DNA of 64,000 nucleotides from Antedon mediterranea (GCF_964355755.1 NC_092677.1:12918601-12982600); one strand, 5' to 3'; counted from the first letter of the stretch, positions 51,701 through 62,198 are shown. The notes: a model not told the origin generated them from the letters alone. Made by a program: numbers and translations.

Positions 51701-54700
51701 GTGTGTATTATTTGAGCTTAATTTTGTTTAAAGTAAAAGCACCAATTTTCCTTTTGTTTGTAAGTGTAGCACCGTCATTTGTCAAAATTATCGTGGAATT
51801 ATTTGCAAAAGAAACTGTAAAATGCGAAATTATACTAATAAATAAAAAGAAATAAAGTCAAGTATTAAGTTATAAATAAAATAAATTAGTTGATTCTAAC
51901 TTGTAATTAATATTGCGCTGCTCAAATAAACACTGACAACATAATTATTTAAGACACTTTTATTTCTAGCTTCAGGTATAAAAACTAAAAAAAAGTTAAT
52001 TGTTGTACATTAAAGATCAACTCCCATTCAAACTGAACTATATATATTAAACAATTAATTAAATAATATTAATAATCAATAAAATAATTAAATAAGGATC
52101 TGTATTGATGTAATTGTTTTTTTAATTAGTTATTGTTATTAATATTAATACAAATTTTTAAAGACAAATAGTCTTCTTACTTTTCCGTAGCTTATTATTG
52201 TAGTTAGAAATATAATTATATTCAAGGAAATGATTCAGATTGAAATTGGCCAATAACTACAGGCTAGCTTGTCTGATTTTAAAGTCACAAATTGAATACA
52301 AGTTTATATTTTCCACAAACAGTTACCAGTATTTTGTAAATCAATCAGGTTTTCCCTCAACTAAATTTGATAAAATCTGTCAATTTCTGTGTACTCCATA
52401 TAATATATTGTGAGACAGAGTTGAAAGATTTTGGTAAAGCTATCATTTCTATTACATTTATATTAATATTGAATAATATCTTTATTGGAAAAACGGATAC
52501 ACTTAATATAGTGTTTTTAACAAGGCCATTACAAAACTATTTACAAAAATCAACAAACAATTAAAAGTAAAAGAAGTAAAAAGACTGTAATAAAAACAAT
52601 ACAAAAGTATTGGAAATATCCACAACATTATTTATTGTGCTTGGCAGAATTATTTAGATCTGTATAGCAACTTAAGTGTACACCTTTGGGACCCAACAAA
52701 GTTCCCCCTGTAAAGCAACTTACATTAGAGCCCCTTAAGTGTACACCTTTGGGATCCAACAAAGTTCCCCTGTAAAGCAACTTACATTAGAGCCCCTTAA
52801 GTGTACACATTTGGAACCCAACAAAGTTCCCCCTGTAAAGCAACTTACATTAGAGCCCCTTAAGTGTACACCTTTGGAACCCAACAAAGTTCCCCTGTAA
52901 AGCAACTTACATTAGAGCCCCTTAAGTGTACACCTTTGGAACCCAACAAAGTTCCCCCTGTAAAGCAACTTACATTAGAGCCCCTTAAGTGTACACCTTT
53001 GGAACCCAACAAAGTTCCCCCTGTAAAGCAACTTACATTAGAGCCCCTTAAGTGTACACCTTTGGGACCCAACAAAGTTCCCCCTGTAAAGCAACTTACA
53101 TTAGAGCCCCTTAAGTGTACACCTTTGGAACCCAACAAAGTTCCCCCTGTAAAGCAACTTACATTAGAGCCCCTTAAGTGTACACCTTTGGAACCCAAAA
53201 AAGTTCCCCCTGTAAAGCAACTTACATTAGAGCCCCTTAAGTGTACACATTTGGAACCCAACAAAGTTCCCCCTGTAAAGCAACTTACATTAGAGCCCCT
53301 TAAGTGGACACCTTTGGAACCCAACAAAGTTCCCCCTGTAAAGCAACTTACATTAGAGCCCCTTAAGTGTACACCTTTGGGACCCAACAAAGTTCCCCCT
53401 GTAAAGCAACTTACATTAGAGCCCCTTAAGTGTACACCTTTGGAACCCAACAAAGTTCCCCCTGTAAAGCAACTTACATTAGAGCCCCTTAAGTGTACAC
53501 CTTTGGAACCCAACAAAGTTCCCCCTGTAAAGCAACTTACATTAGAGCCCCTTAAGTGTACACCTTTGGAACCCAACAAAGTTCCCCCTGTAAAGCAACT
53601 TACATTAGAGCCCCTTAAGTGTACACCTTTGGAACCCAACAAAGTTCCCCCTGTAAAGCAACTTACATTAGAGCCCCTTAAGTGTACACCTTTGGAACCC
53701 AACAAAGTTCCCCCTGTAAAGCAACTTACATTAGAGCCCCTTAAGTGTACACATTTGGAACCCAACAAAGTTCCCCCTGTAAAGCAACTTACATTAGAGC
53801 CCCTTAAGTGGACACCTTTGGAACCCAACAAAGTTCCCCCTGTAAAGCAACTTACATTAGAGCCCCTTAAGTGTACACCTTTGGGACCCAACAAAGTTCC
53901 CCCTGTAAAGCAACTTACATTAGAGCCCCTTAAGTGTACACCTTTGGAACCCAACAAAGTTCCCCCTGTAAAGCAACTTACATTAGAGCCCCTTAAGTGT
54001 ACACCTTTGGGACCCAACAAAGTTCCCCCTGTAAAGCAACTTACATTAGAGCCCCTTAAGTGTACACCTTTGGAACCCAACAAAGTTCCCCCTGTAAAGC
54101 AACTTACATTAGAGCCCCTTAAGTGTACACCTTTGGAACCCAAAAAAGTTCCCCCTGTAAAGCAACTTACATTAGAGCCCCTTAAGTGTACACATTTGGA
54201 ACCCAACAAAGTTCCCCCTGTAAAGCAACTTACATTAGAGCCCCTTAAGTGTACACCTTTGGGACCCAACAAAGTTCCCCCTGTAAAGCAACTTACATTA
54301 GAGCCCCTTAAGTGTACACCTTTGGAACCCAACAAAGTTCCCCCTGTAAAGCAACTTACATTAGAGCCCCTTAAGTGTACACCTTTGGAACCCAACAAAG
54401 TTCCCCCTGTAAAGCAACTTACATTAGAGCCCCTTAAGTGTACACATTTGGAACCCAACAAAGTTCCCCCTGTAAAGCAACTTACATTAGAGCCCCTTAA
54501 GTGTACACCTTTGGAACCCAACAAAGTTCCCCCTGTAAAGCAACTTACATTAGAGCCCCTTAAGTGTACACATTTGGAACCCAACAAAGTTCCCCCTGTA
54601 AAGCAACTTACATTAGAGCCCCTTAAGTGTACACCTTTGGGACCCAACAAAGTTCCCCCTGTAAAGCAACTTACATTAGAGCCCCTTAAGTGTACACCTT

Positions 54701-57700
54701 TGGAACCCAACAAAGTTCCCCCTGTAAAGCAACTTACATTAGAGCCCCTTAAGTGTACACATTTGGAACCCAACAAAGTTCCCCCTGTAAAGCAACTTAC
54801 ATTAGAGCCCCTTAAGTGTACACCTTTGGAACCCAACAAAGTTCCCCCTGTAAAGCAACTTACATTAGAGCCCCTTAAGTGTACACATTTGGAACCCAAC
54901 AAAGTTCCCCTGTAAAGCAACTTACATTAGAGCCCCTTAAGTGTACACCTTTGGGACCCAACAAAGTTCCCCTGTAAAGCAACTTACATTAGAGCCCCTT
55001 AAGTGTACACCTTTGGAACCCAACAAAGTTCCCCCTGTAAAGCAACTTACATTAGAGCCCCTTAAGTGTACACCTTTGGAACCCAACAAAGTTCCCCCTG
55101 TAAAGCAACTTACATTAGAGCCCCTTAAGTGTACACCTTTGGAACCCAACAAAGTTCCCCTGTAAAGCAACTTACATTAGAGCCCCTTAAGTGTACACCT
55201 TTGGAACCCAACAAAGTTCCCCCTGTAAAGCAACTTACATTAGAGCCCCTTAAGTGTACACCTTTGGAACCCAACAAAGTTCCCCCTGTAAAGCAACTTA
55301 CATTAGAGCCCCTTAAGTGTACACCTTTGGAACCCAACAAAGTTCCCCCTGTAAAGCAACTTACATTAGAGCCCCTTAAGTGTACACCTTTGGAACCCAA
55401 CAAAGTTCCCCCTGTAAAGCAACTTACATTAGAGCCCCTTAAGTGTACACCTTTGGAACCCAACAAAGTTCCCCCTGTAAAGCAACTTACATTAGAGCCC
55501 CTTAAGTGTACACCTTTGGAACCCAACAAAGTTCCCCCTGTAAAGCAACTTACATTAGAGCCCCTTAAGTGTACACCTTTGGAACCCAACAAAGTTCCCC
55601 CTGTAAAGCAACTTACATTAGAGCCCCTTAAGTGTACACCTTTGGGACCCAACAAAGTTCCCCCTGTAAAGCAACTTACATTAGAGCCCCTTAAGTGTAC
55701 ACCTTTGGAACCCAACAAAGTTCCCCCTGTAAAGCAACTTACATTAGAGCCCCTTAAGTGTACACCTTTGGAACCCAACAAAGTTCCCCCTGTAAAGCAA
55801 CTTACATTAGAGCCCCTTAAGTGTACACCTTTGGAACCCAACAAAGTTCCCCCTGTAAAGCAACTTACATTAGAGCCCCTTAAGTGTACACCTTTGGAAC
55901 CCAACAAAGTTCCCCCTGTAAAGCAACTTACATTAGAGCCCCTTAAGTGTACACCTTTGGAACCCAACAAAGTTCCCCCTGTAAAGCAACTTACATTAGA
56001 GCCCCTTAAGTGTACACCTTTGGGACCCAACAAAGTTCCCCCTGTAAAGCAACTTACATTAGAGCCCCTTAAGTGTACACCTTTGGAACCCAACAAAGTT
56101 CCCCCTGTAAAGCAACTTACATTAGAGCCCCTTAAGTGTACACCTTTGGAACCCAACAAAGTTCCCCCTGTAAAGCAACTTACATTAGAGCCCCTTAAGT
56201 GTACACCTTTGGAACCCAACAAAGTTCCCCCTGTAAAGCAACTTACATTAGAGCCCCTTAAGTGTACACCTTTGGAACCCAACAAAGTTCCCCCTGTAAA
56301 GCAACTTACATTAGAGCCCCTTAAGTGTACACCTTTGGAACCCAAAAAAGTTCCCCCTGTAAAGCAACTTACATTAGAGCCCCTTAAGTGTACACATTTG
56401 GAACCCAACAAAGTTCCCCCTGTAAAGCAACTTACATTAGAGCCCCTTAAGTGTACACCTTTGGGATCCAACAAAGTTCCCCTGTAAAGCAACTTACATT
56501 AGAGCCCCTTAAGTGTACACCTTTGGAACCCAACAAAGTTCCCCCTGTAAAGCAACTTACATTAGAGCCCCTTAAGTGTACACCTTTGGAACCCAACAAA
56601 GTTCCCCCTGTAAAGCAACTTACATTAGAGCCCCTTAAGTGTACACCTTTGGAACCCAACAAAGTTCCCCCTGTAAAGCAACTTACATTAGAGCCCCTTA
56701 AGTGTACACCTTTGGAACCCAAAAAAGTTCCCCCTGTAAAGCAACTTACATTAGAGCCCCTTAAGTGTACACATTTGGAACCCAACAAAGTTCCCCCTGT
56801 AAAGCAACTTACATTAGAGCCCCTTAAGTGTACACCTTTGGGACCCAACAAAGTTCCCCTGTAAAGCAACTTACATTAGAGCCCCTTAAGTGTACACCTT
56901 TGGAACCCAACAAAGTTCCCCCTGTAAAGCAACTTACATTAGAGCCCCTTAAGTGGACACATTTGGAACCCAACAAAGTTCCCCCTGTAAAGCAACTTAC
57001 ATTAGAGCCCCTTAAGTGTACACCTTTGGGACCCAACAAAGTTCCCCCTGTAAAGCAACTTACATTAGAGCCCCTTAAGTGTACACATTTGGAACCCAAC
57101 AAAGTTCCCCCTGTAAAGCAACTTACATTAGAGCCCCTTAAGTGTACACCTTTGGAACCCAACAAAGTTCCCCCTGTAAAGCAACTTACATTAGAGCCCC
57201 TTAAGTGTACACCTTTGGGACCCAACAAAGTTCCCCCTGTAAAGCAACTTACATTAGAGCCCCTTAAGTGTACACCTTTGGAACCCAACAAAGTTGTCGC
57301 ATAAATAGGGGTTGGCCGTAGTGTTAAAAACATATTGCCTAAGTGCATTGATATCTACAGATTATTTTATTGTCTAAAGAATGTATTGCTATTTAATGAA
57401 TAAGAATGTGTGCATCACAAGACCTTTAAAAAGTATGGAGGTGATATATGTAACTGTATGCATCAATCCATTGTGAATAAGAATGTTTAAAAACCATAAA
57501 TCTCAATGGATCACATAACATTAAATTTTATCACGATGGTAGTATATATCACTAACTGGAGTATAATATACTTTCATAGCGCCATCTATGATGTTATACT
57601 TTCGTTAATAGATGTACAAAACCAAGTGACTTTATCAACATAAAAATAAAAGTTTCTTGACAAAGTATACCCACTTCAAGTGAAGGTCAAAGTGAGCTTC

Positions 57701-60700
57701 CTTTAGCGTCAGCTAGATAATTAAATTCCATTTTAATTGCTATTGCTATAGTAAGCTAGACATTGGTTACGTGTGTACAAAGGCTTATTTTGAAGGGGTC
57801 AGTACTAATCTGCATGAGAAGTCAGGAAGAAACCCAATCAAAGTATTTTCCTTTAACTAGTCACTCATTTCTAACCCTTTCTATTTGTTAACGCTTTAAC
57901 TAGCACCATATCAGATTCTGGCGGTTGATTATGTTCGTTAAGCCAACGTTTTTATTTTAATGATCCTCTTGCGTGTGATTTTATTTGTTTTTGTCCAAAA
58001 AAAATATGCGATTGCATTAAAATTACCCTGTTATCGCTTTAAAAGTTTATCCGCAAGTTTCAGTAATATTGTTTGATAAGTACTTTGATGATGGTACATC
58101 TAATTCCTCTACGTGAATCGTTGCCTTATTTGTTGACACCGTGGCACCCGTCCACTCGGATGTCGCCATGCCCAGCGCTTTGTCACATGTTTTCGATTGC
58201 TTCATAATTTGAAGTTGTTCACCATTTTTGTTCCGTCTCAGTTCCTGCCAACTCGTTGAGTGCTAAGTGACGTCATAGTGTTTGACTCATATTCCAAAAC
58301 CAAAGCGTGAATGGAGGATTGGATTCACTTAGCCCTGTTGTAAATACTCTGAAGTTTTCTGCATACCGCTTTTCCTACTGAACTTAACTGGTGCTGGAAG
58401 CTACTGGAAAATAGCCTCGGAGAATGTTTAGTTGCGTAATGATCACCATCTAAGGACGAGTATATGAGAGAGCGTTACCGAAGGAGAGAATCTGAAGGCC
58501 GGTAGAAAGTTTAGAATGCCCGGAAGCTGGCCTAGTGCATCACCATGATTTAGGATGTTTTAATCTATTTTGTCTAACGACCATACAAAATGTTTGTAAG
58601 TTCAGCCACATCCTTCCTTGTTTTGACAGGGTCTTTCTTGTGTTTGTCTAAGTGTATTAATTAGTCTAAAAATAAGTTGAGTTGCCAACTTGAAAATGTA
58701 AATTCAATGTATTTATTTACTAATTTATGGTAAATATCACCATGAAATGTTTCAGCATATGTATTTTGTTATTTGTCTTACTTGGCAACATATACTAAGT
58801 GAATTATTTTGAGAATTTTAATCAAATTGTTATTAATTCAAGTTATTGTCCTTGTTGTAAATTATCTTTGAGTCCAATGTTGCTTTTTTCATATTTCAGT
58901 TTTAGCAATGTATTATTATTATTATTACTAATAGTGTTATAAATAATTCTCATACTTTGTAGTCAATAATTGTTTTAATTGTATTGTTCTATTTATGAAA
59001 TTAATAAATTAATAAATTCAGCAGTTTGAAATGCTGTTATAAATGTATTTTAATCAAAATGATTTAAAATCCAATAATCCATTCAGGCAATTTCAATATA
59101 TTAAATATAGCATTTAGCAATGAATTTACAAGAACATTTTATGTAATTTTGAAATTGTAATGATCTATAAATAGATGCATGGAGGTTGAAACAGGGAAAA
59201 TGTTTGATAACATGCGGTTATTATTTGTCTATCTGACTCATATGTTAAGCACATTGCTCTAATTTTAAAATTAAAGACCCCTTCCCTGCAATTTTGGACG
59301 TTTTTTGGAAAATAATACATATATATCACTTTAAAAACATTAAACCATGTCATTCCTTGTCTTAAATGTACGTTTTATGGTAAATTATGATAAAAAGTGA
59401 GAAACAATGCACTACCTAAGTAGCTCACGGCGATCGACCTCTCGTGGACGGTCTTAGGCCTAGCCTAGCTAGGCTTAGTTTTGTAGGCCTAGCTGGTAAA
59501 CATTGGTAACGTACGAACATCGTAAGCGAGCTATATACCTAGCCTGACGTTGTATAGTTGCTGCATTAATTGTCTTTCTATTTTTGCCAGACTCCGTTGA
59601 TACAAATTGGGGAAAACCCGGTATTTTCGCTGAAAAGTTAGGAGTCTTCCATTTGTTTTGGCCTCACGATCGATCGAAAAGTGGGCGAATTACAGGTGAA
59701 AAACAAAAATATCAATCCGCGCGCAATGCATTTTGGGATTTATAGCGGGCCGCTATAATGATTAGAATCGACTTATTTTTCACATTTTTAACCGTTTAAA
59801 GACGAAAAAAGTTATCGCAATAGGACCATATAGTATTATTTTTACATTAAATATAGTTTTTGATCTTAAATTAGATCTAAAAAATGTAGGGAATGGGGCT
59901 TTAATGAATCCTCATTAATAATTTCTGAAGATAAAGAACACAGATATAGAATGTAGTAGTCCTAAGGTCTTTCCACACTATCAAACTAGTTTGACAAAAA
60001 ATGTGTGATGTGCCTAAATATGGTAGTGATATGATGTCATTGGGCACATCACAAAGAATTTGGCATTGTATAATCATTACCCTCCGCCAAGGAGGTATAT
60101 GTAATCGATCGCATGTGTTTGTTTGTTAGCAGGATTACGTAAAAAGTAATTACAAGATCTTTACCAAAATGAATACAGATATATATATATTCCATTAAAT
60201 TTTGGGACCACGGTTCCAATTCTGGACCACTTTTTTGTATACTTTTGAGACCTAATAGTGTTTTAAAGATAGGACAGATTTTTTCAAAAGCCGGCGAGCA
60301 GTCTTAAAGTAACAAGTAAACTGAAATTTTCTCTAGAACTACTTGTCCGAAAAACTTCATTTTCTAGTTCTAGTTGTAATGATTTGTAAAATGAAGGAGA
60401 TGGAAGGATCTACTTTTTCCCTTCATGTCCATGCACAGTAACTAACATTTCTAATATCAATATTGATCAAATTTTCATACTGTATCTGTTGGACATTTGC
60501 TGTTTCCACAAAACGACAAAAGGAATAATCCATTTGACAGCAAAGTTTCAAGGGATTTTACCAACTGGGCGCAGTTTCAGCTGAACACTATTACTGAGAG
60601 ATTGGGTTCAAATCACTAAGGGGTTATACTTATAAAATTTGTTTATAAATAATGATTGTAATTTAATTGTTTTAAAATGTTACAAGAAAACTATGTTGCA

Positions 60701-62198
60701 TGAATAATTTGACCTAGTTTTTTACAAGCCACTGTTTTTAAAAAATGAATAAAAATAACTAAAACTAATACTGTGAAGACTTTTTACACTCAGTTTCGAG
60801 AGAAACTTTATAGCCTATTTTTACTTACTGATGAAATTATTTCATTTAAGTAATTGGGAGCAGCTGTTTAGTGTCTATTCACCTGCCTTTCTTTTCTTTC
60901 TGTTGTGTGAAGCTCAATAAATAAATAAATAAAACTTTTTCACAAAGATTATTATACAGTTTGCAAATTTGATGTTAGTTAGGAACACTAGTATAATTTA
61001 ACATAACAGATATTCTGAACTTTTATATATTTGAATGTGTTTTGAGATTCAGTTCAATTGGGCATCATCAGTATAATGAAGTCCTCTGGGATCACTGTGC
61101 CAGGCTGTGATCGCCGATGTATAGCGATTTAATCTAATAACTACTATCATTCTAGGTAAAGCTATGGTCCCTGTAAAAAAATAACAATTTTGGGACTAAT
61201 GCCAGATAAGTCAATTGACTATATTCATATTTTTAGGATGACTGTGATTGGGATTCCCCACCCTTTGGGATTCCGCGCCCTTTGGGATTCTGATCCCTGC
61301 TGGGATTTTTCCCCCTTTCAAGGTGACTGTACGCTATCTGGTTTATTTAAATGGTCACATTTCTTACTTATGTTTATTTTTCAAGCTAAAACTTTCTTTC
61401 AATTGAAATCAAACCCGACAATTGATATTCTATTGACATATAGTATGCTATGTCAAATGTTAACAGCATATAAGAGCTCCTTTCAGAAGAAAAAAAGGAC
61501 TGGAGAGACTCCCACCCCTAGGCTTAGTATCATGTTGATGTGACATGTAGTGCTTTGGAAAAAGAGTTGACAATCATTGTGATAAACAATATGACTCTGG
61601 AATTGGGAAATGCAATCATTTGAAGTCCAAAGTTAATTAGCAGTACTAATTAAAACTTTACTAACTACATCATTAGTAACACTCTGTTAATTAGGATGAA
61701 CACTATTTTAAGTTGTTGGTACCGTTTAATATTTTGGCCTGTTAGTAGCTGACTAAATAACATTAAAAACTATATATACTGTATTATTTGAAATTATAAG
61801 CAAAAATTATAAATATTTTCTGAAAAAGTTAACCTGCATTTGAGAGTAATACATTTCTCCTTATTTTACAGGAAAGAGTAAAATCACGAACAAGGAATTT
61901 CTTCCGTCACTTTTCCCGTCAGTTTACTGTCCGCCATTCCAATGCAACATACGTTGAGCAGCAGCAGCAGCAGCAGCCGCCTTCATTGCAAAAGACACCT
62001 AGGAGACGACCACAGTCGCTCTTTTTTGTGGCTTCACCGAGCATCGAGGAAGAATGGGAGAAAGGCGATGAATTGTTGGATTTGCTCATCACCGAAGGAA
62101 AGTTGACAAAGGAAGATAAGAGAGAACTGCAGCAGAAGTTCTCGGATAATTATAAAACAGGAGATGCACAGCGTATGATTTTAGGAAACCTAGTAAAG
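27729..62198 (+). CDS. Unrecognised protein, 5' part; two phase-0 exons
   Basis: Exon 27729-27929 starts at ATG (context AAAATGC) and codes 67 residues (begins MPSKVRLSNDEQFWVMCQV, ends in acidic FEEE before gtgagt). Exon 61872-62198 follows a clear pyrimidine tract and CAG acceptor, codes 109 residues and ends before gtgaga. Both junctions are phase 0, so they can join directly; further exons may lie between. The second exon is basic first (RNFFRHFSRQF), then a six-Gln run, an Arg-rich RRRPQS stretch and an acidic helical part (EEEWEKGDELLDLLITEGKL). I do not recognise the family. The continuation lies right of the window. Linking the two exons over about 34 kb is inference from strand and phase; each exon on its own looks real. 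Confidence 0.55.
29594..29705. repeat. Dispersed foldback repeat related to 88-255
   Basis: Starts TACAGTAAAACCCCTCCTTT and ends near TAATTCTACTGTAC; the inside has GGGACA and GGACAC words like the unit at the left edge of the window. Non-coding. Confidence 0.45.
31214..31369. mobile_element. Hairpin MITE A, copy 8
   Basis: TA-flanked, ends almost consensus (right end GTGCTGACAGAGCTT has one change). Confidence 0.78.
33749..33858. mobile_element. Foldback repeat C, full copy
   Basis: Left arm AGTTCTGAAAAGAACTGTTG and right arm CAACAGTTTTTTTTTCAGAA are inverted relative to each other over about 30 bp, around a core with TTTGATCCTCCTCAGGAG. Shares its left half with 17408-17480. Confidence 0.6.
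34430..34641. mobile_element. Foldback element D, copy 2
   Basis: Left AATAATTCTACTGAAGTTAC, right CTGCAGTAGAGTAATTTTGA. Longer interior than copy 1. A 71-codon frame across it (34411-34626) is a by-product of the repeat. Confidence 0.6.
36088..36197. promoter_or_regulatory. Candidate promoter/enhancer: NRF1-like palindrome plus CRE
   Basis: TGCGCATGCGCT at 36088-36099 matches the NRF1 palindrome (one edge base off) and TGACGTCA at 36190-36197 is a full CRE (CREB/ATF site). They lie 90 bp apart in a local GC-richer island within AT-rich intronic DNA. No coding first exon follows directly; it could drive a non-coding first exon. Confidence 0.35.
37618..37766. mobile_element. Hairpin MITE A, copy 9
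   Basis: Diverged left end (CTGTATACACTTTCAAACTT). Joins copy 10 directly at AGAGCTTAAAGCTCTG, so the two share their boundary. Confidence 0.65.
37763..37867. mobile_element. Hairpin MITE A, copy 10 (short)
   Basis: Runs from AAAGCTCTGTCAACACTATT to CACAAGCTTTA, about 105 bp; the right arm is largely lost. Head-to-tail with copy 9. Confidence 0.6.
38711..38817. mobile_element. Hairpin MITE A, copy 11 (left end missing)
   Basis: Keeps GTGTGATCTGCCCAAATATG through TTTTGTAGACAGAGATTA. Followed 15 bp later by the hAT-like MITE. Confidence 0.6.
38825..38981. mobile_element. hAT-like MITE with 8-bp target duplication
   Basis: Element 38833-38973 (141 bp) starts CAGTGGCGTAACG and ends CGTTTATGCCACTG, imperfect inverted ends. 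ACAGTTAT lies directly on both sides (38825-38832 and 38974-38981). An 8-bp duplication is the signature of hAT transposases. The interior has no transposase frame; the 75-codon frame 38788-39015 is incidental. Confidence 0.8.
40315..40468. mobile_element. Hairpin MITE A, copy 12
   Basis: Ends TTAAGCATTGTCTACACTTC and GATAGTGATAGAGCTTA, each with small deletions. Confidence 0.7.
41958..42002 (+). repeat. 45-bp direct repeat, left copy
   Basis: Identical to 43922-43966. Begins TGCATTCAGGTACAATATCT and ends TTTGTAAGCACAAC. Borders the outer end of the LTR. Far longer than the 4-6 bp target duplication of a normal Ty3/gypsy insertion. Confidence 0.85.
42003..42171 (-). mobile_element. Ty3/gypsy-type LTR (3' LTR, minus orientation)
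   Basis: A 169-bp unit that on the minus strand begins TGTAATATGGTGGCGC and ends AGACTTTACA (TG...CA ends). It carries a TATATAAAGG promoter-like box in that orientation. Just inside it, the minus strand reads AAGGGGGA (42172-42179), a polypurine tract as found before a 3' LTR. Only one LTR is present. Confidence 0.75.
42368..42580 (-). pseudogene. Ty3/gypsy pol C-terminal (integrase tail) fragment
   Basis: On the minus strand an open frame ends TRSGREVKIPDRYKP then stop at 42368-42370, the typical basic end of gypsy-type pol downstream of integrase. It precedes the polypurine tract and LTR in the correct order. Its upstream side breaks off at about 42580, where plus-strand RNase H sequence begins. 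Non-functional remnant of a retrotransposon. Confidence 0.65.
42576..42677 (+). pseudogene. Ty3/gypsy RNase H fragment
   Basis: The plus strand codes VITDHKPLIMITNKPLTSAP followed by PRLQRML, the conserved TDHKPL...PPRLQRM segment of gypsy RNase H. Only about 30 residues survive. It is fused at about 42673 to the middle of a gag zinc knuckle in another frame, so element order is broken here (RNase H normally follows RT). Confidence 0.75.
42673..43921 (+). pseudogene. Ty3/gypsy gag tail, protease and partial reverse transcriptase
   Basis: One frame is open throughout. It starts inside a zinc knuckle (GHWAKFC retained, first two cysteines lost), then a basic RNA-binding tail, then an aspartic protease with the VDTGAQAN catalytic motif at about 43048-43075 and the AVIGLPTCEQL flap-side motif. 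The N-terminal half of reverse transcriptase follows, with FSKLDAKAGYWSVKL and RLPFGLSVSQDIFQ. It is cut off after MDRII, before the YxDD active site. The element therefore cannot be active by itself. Flanked on the right by the second 45-bp repeat. Confidence 0.88.
43922..43966 (+). repeat. 45-bp direct repeat, right copy
   Basis: Exact duplicate of 41958-42002, directly after the truncated reverse transcriptase. Confidence 0.85.
47026..47064 (+). CDS. Candidate alternative first coding exon
   Basis: ATG in good context (ACAAAATGG) opens 13 codons, MEIIRPRLRSGKE, directly followed by gtacgt, a good donor. The end is phase 0, so it could join the 61872 exon in frame and replace the 27729 start. 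Evidence is only context, donor and phase; no transcript data. Confidence 0.35.
50985..51245. repeat. Degenerate minisatellite, 48-bp period (3 x 16)
   Basis: Repeats of a roughly 16-bp unit like GAGAGTATACCTTTGA, CAGAGCATACTTCCAA and GAGGGCATACCTTA. Triplets of these make a 48-bp higher period visible at about 51080-51180. Several units are diverged. Confidence 0.6.
52660..57295. repeat. 63-bp minisatellite array, 73 full units
   Basis: Unit starts TTAAGTGTACACCTTTGGAA and ends ACTTACATTAGAGCCCC. From 52672 I count 73 full units plus a 32-nt partial; length fits exactly (66 units of 63 bp, 7 of 62 bp that lost one C in the CCCCC run). A decayed partial unit precedes at 52660. Only a few substitutions vary: GGAACCC/GGGACCC, ACACCT/ACACAT, CAACAAAG/CAAAAAAG, GTGTAC/GTGGAC. 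As 63 is 21 codons, both strands stay open for long runs: plus strand repeats KVPPVKQLTLEPLKCTPLEPN, minus strand GTLLGSKGVHLRGSNVSCFTG. The 62-bp units split these into frames of up to 686 codons. Each unit contains CTTAAG and TGTACA. I see no coding signal other than openness. Confidence 0.97.
58268..58275. promoter_or_regulatory. CRE (TGACGTCA)
   Basis: Exact CREB/ATF palindrome in a GC-richer patch about 320 bp before the candidate first exon at 58590. Suggestive of an internal promoter. Confidence 0.35.
58590..58595 (+). CDS. Candidate second alternative first exon (2 codons)
   Basis: ATG TTT followed by the strong donor gtaagt; phase 0, hence compatible with the acceptor at 61872. The upstream 450 bp is GC-richer than its surroundings and has a CRE. 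So short a coding piece cannot be supported by protein similarity. Confidence 0.25.
59271..59904. mobile_element. TTAA-flanked non-autonomous DNA transposon, copy 2
   Basis: Same orientation and nearly the same sequence as 14582-15216 over the full length, with only scattered substitutions and one missing G. TTAA at both ends (59271-59274, 59901-59904). The high identity implies recent movement. Confidence 0.82.
59963..60056. mobile_element. Hairpin MITE A, copy 13 (truncated)
   Basis: Left end AAGGTCTTTCCACACTATCA is near consensus; the right arm stops after GGGCACATCACA. Starts about 60 bp after the second 635-bp element. Confidence 0.65.

Larger units (their letters stand above)
43967..52659. 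other. Large intron, middle part
   Basis: AT-rich with no firm coding exon apart from the candidate first exon at 47026. Holds a (TA) run near 48070 and the 48-bp-period repeat at about 50985-51245. A stop-free stretch at 45330-45480 (TDSDSDLTFEVN...) has a weak acceptor and no good donor and is not called. Confidence 0.4.
57296..61871. other. Large intron, last part
   Basis: Contains the candidate first exon and CRE (58268-58595), the second 635-bp TTAA element and MITE copy 13. Near 61250-61320 there is a short tandem of TTTGGGATTC. Otherwise no exon supported. Confidence 0.45.

Noticed and set aside
52860-54920. 686-codon and 683-codon open frames as genes
   Set aside because: They are the two strands of the 63-bp tandem array; the starts are GTG/TTG-type within a unit, there is no splice or promoter context, and single-base losses in seven units break the frame.
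52660-57295. CRISPR-like array
   Set aside because: Units are contiguous with no unique spacers, and the context is an animal genome; it is a minisatellite.
61190-61543. 117-codon frame (+)
   Set aside because: Built partly from a TTTGGGATTC tandem; no ATG start and no family resemblance.
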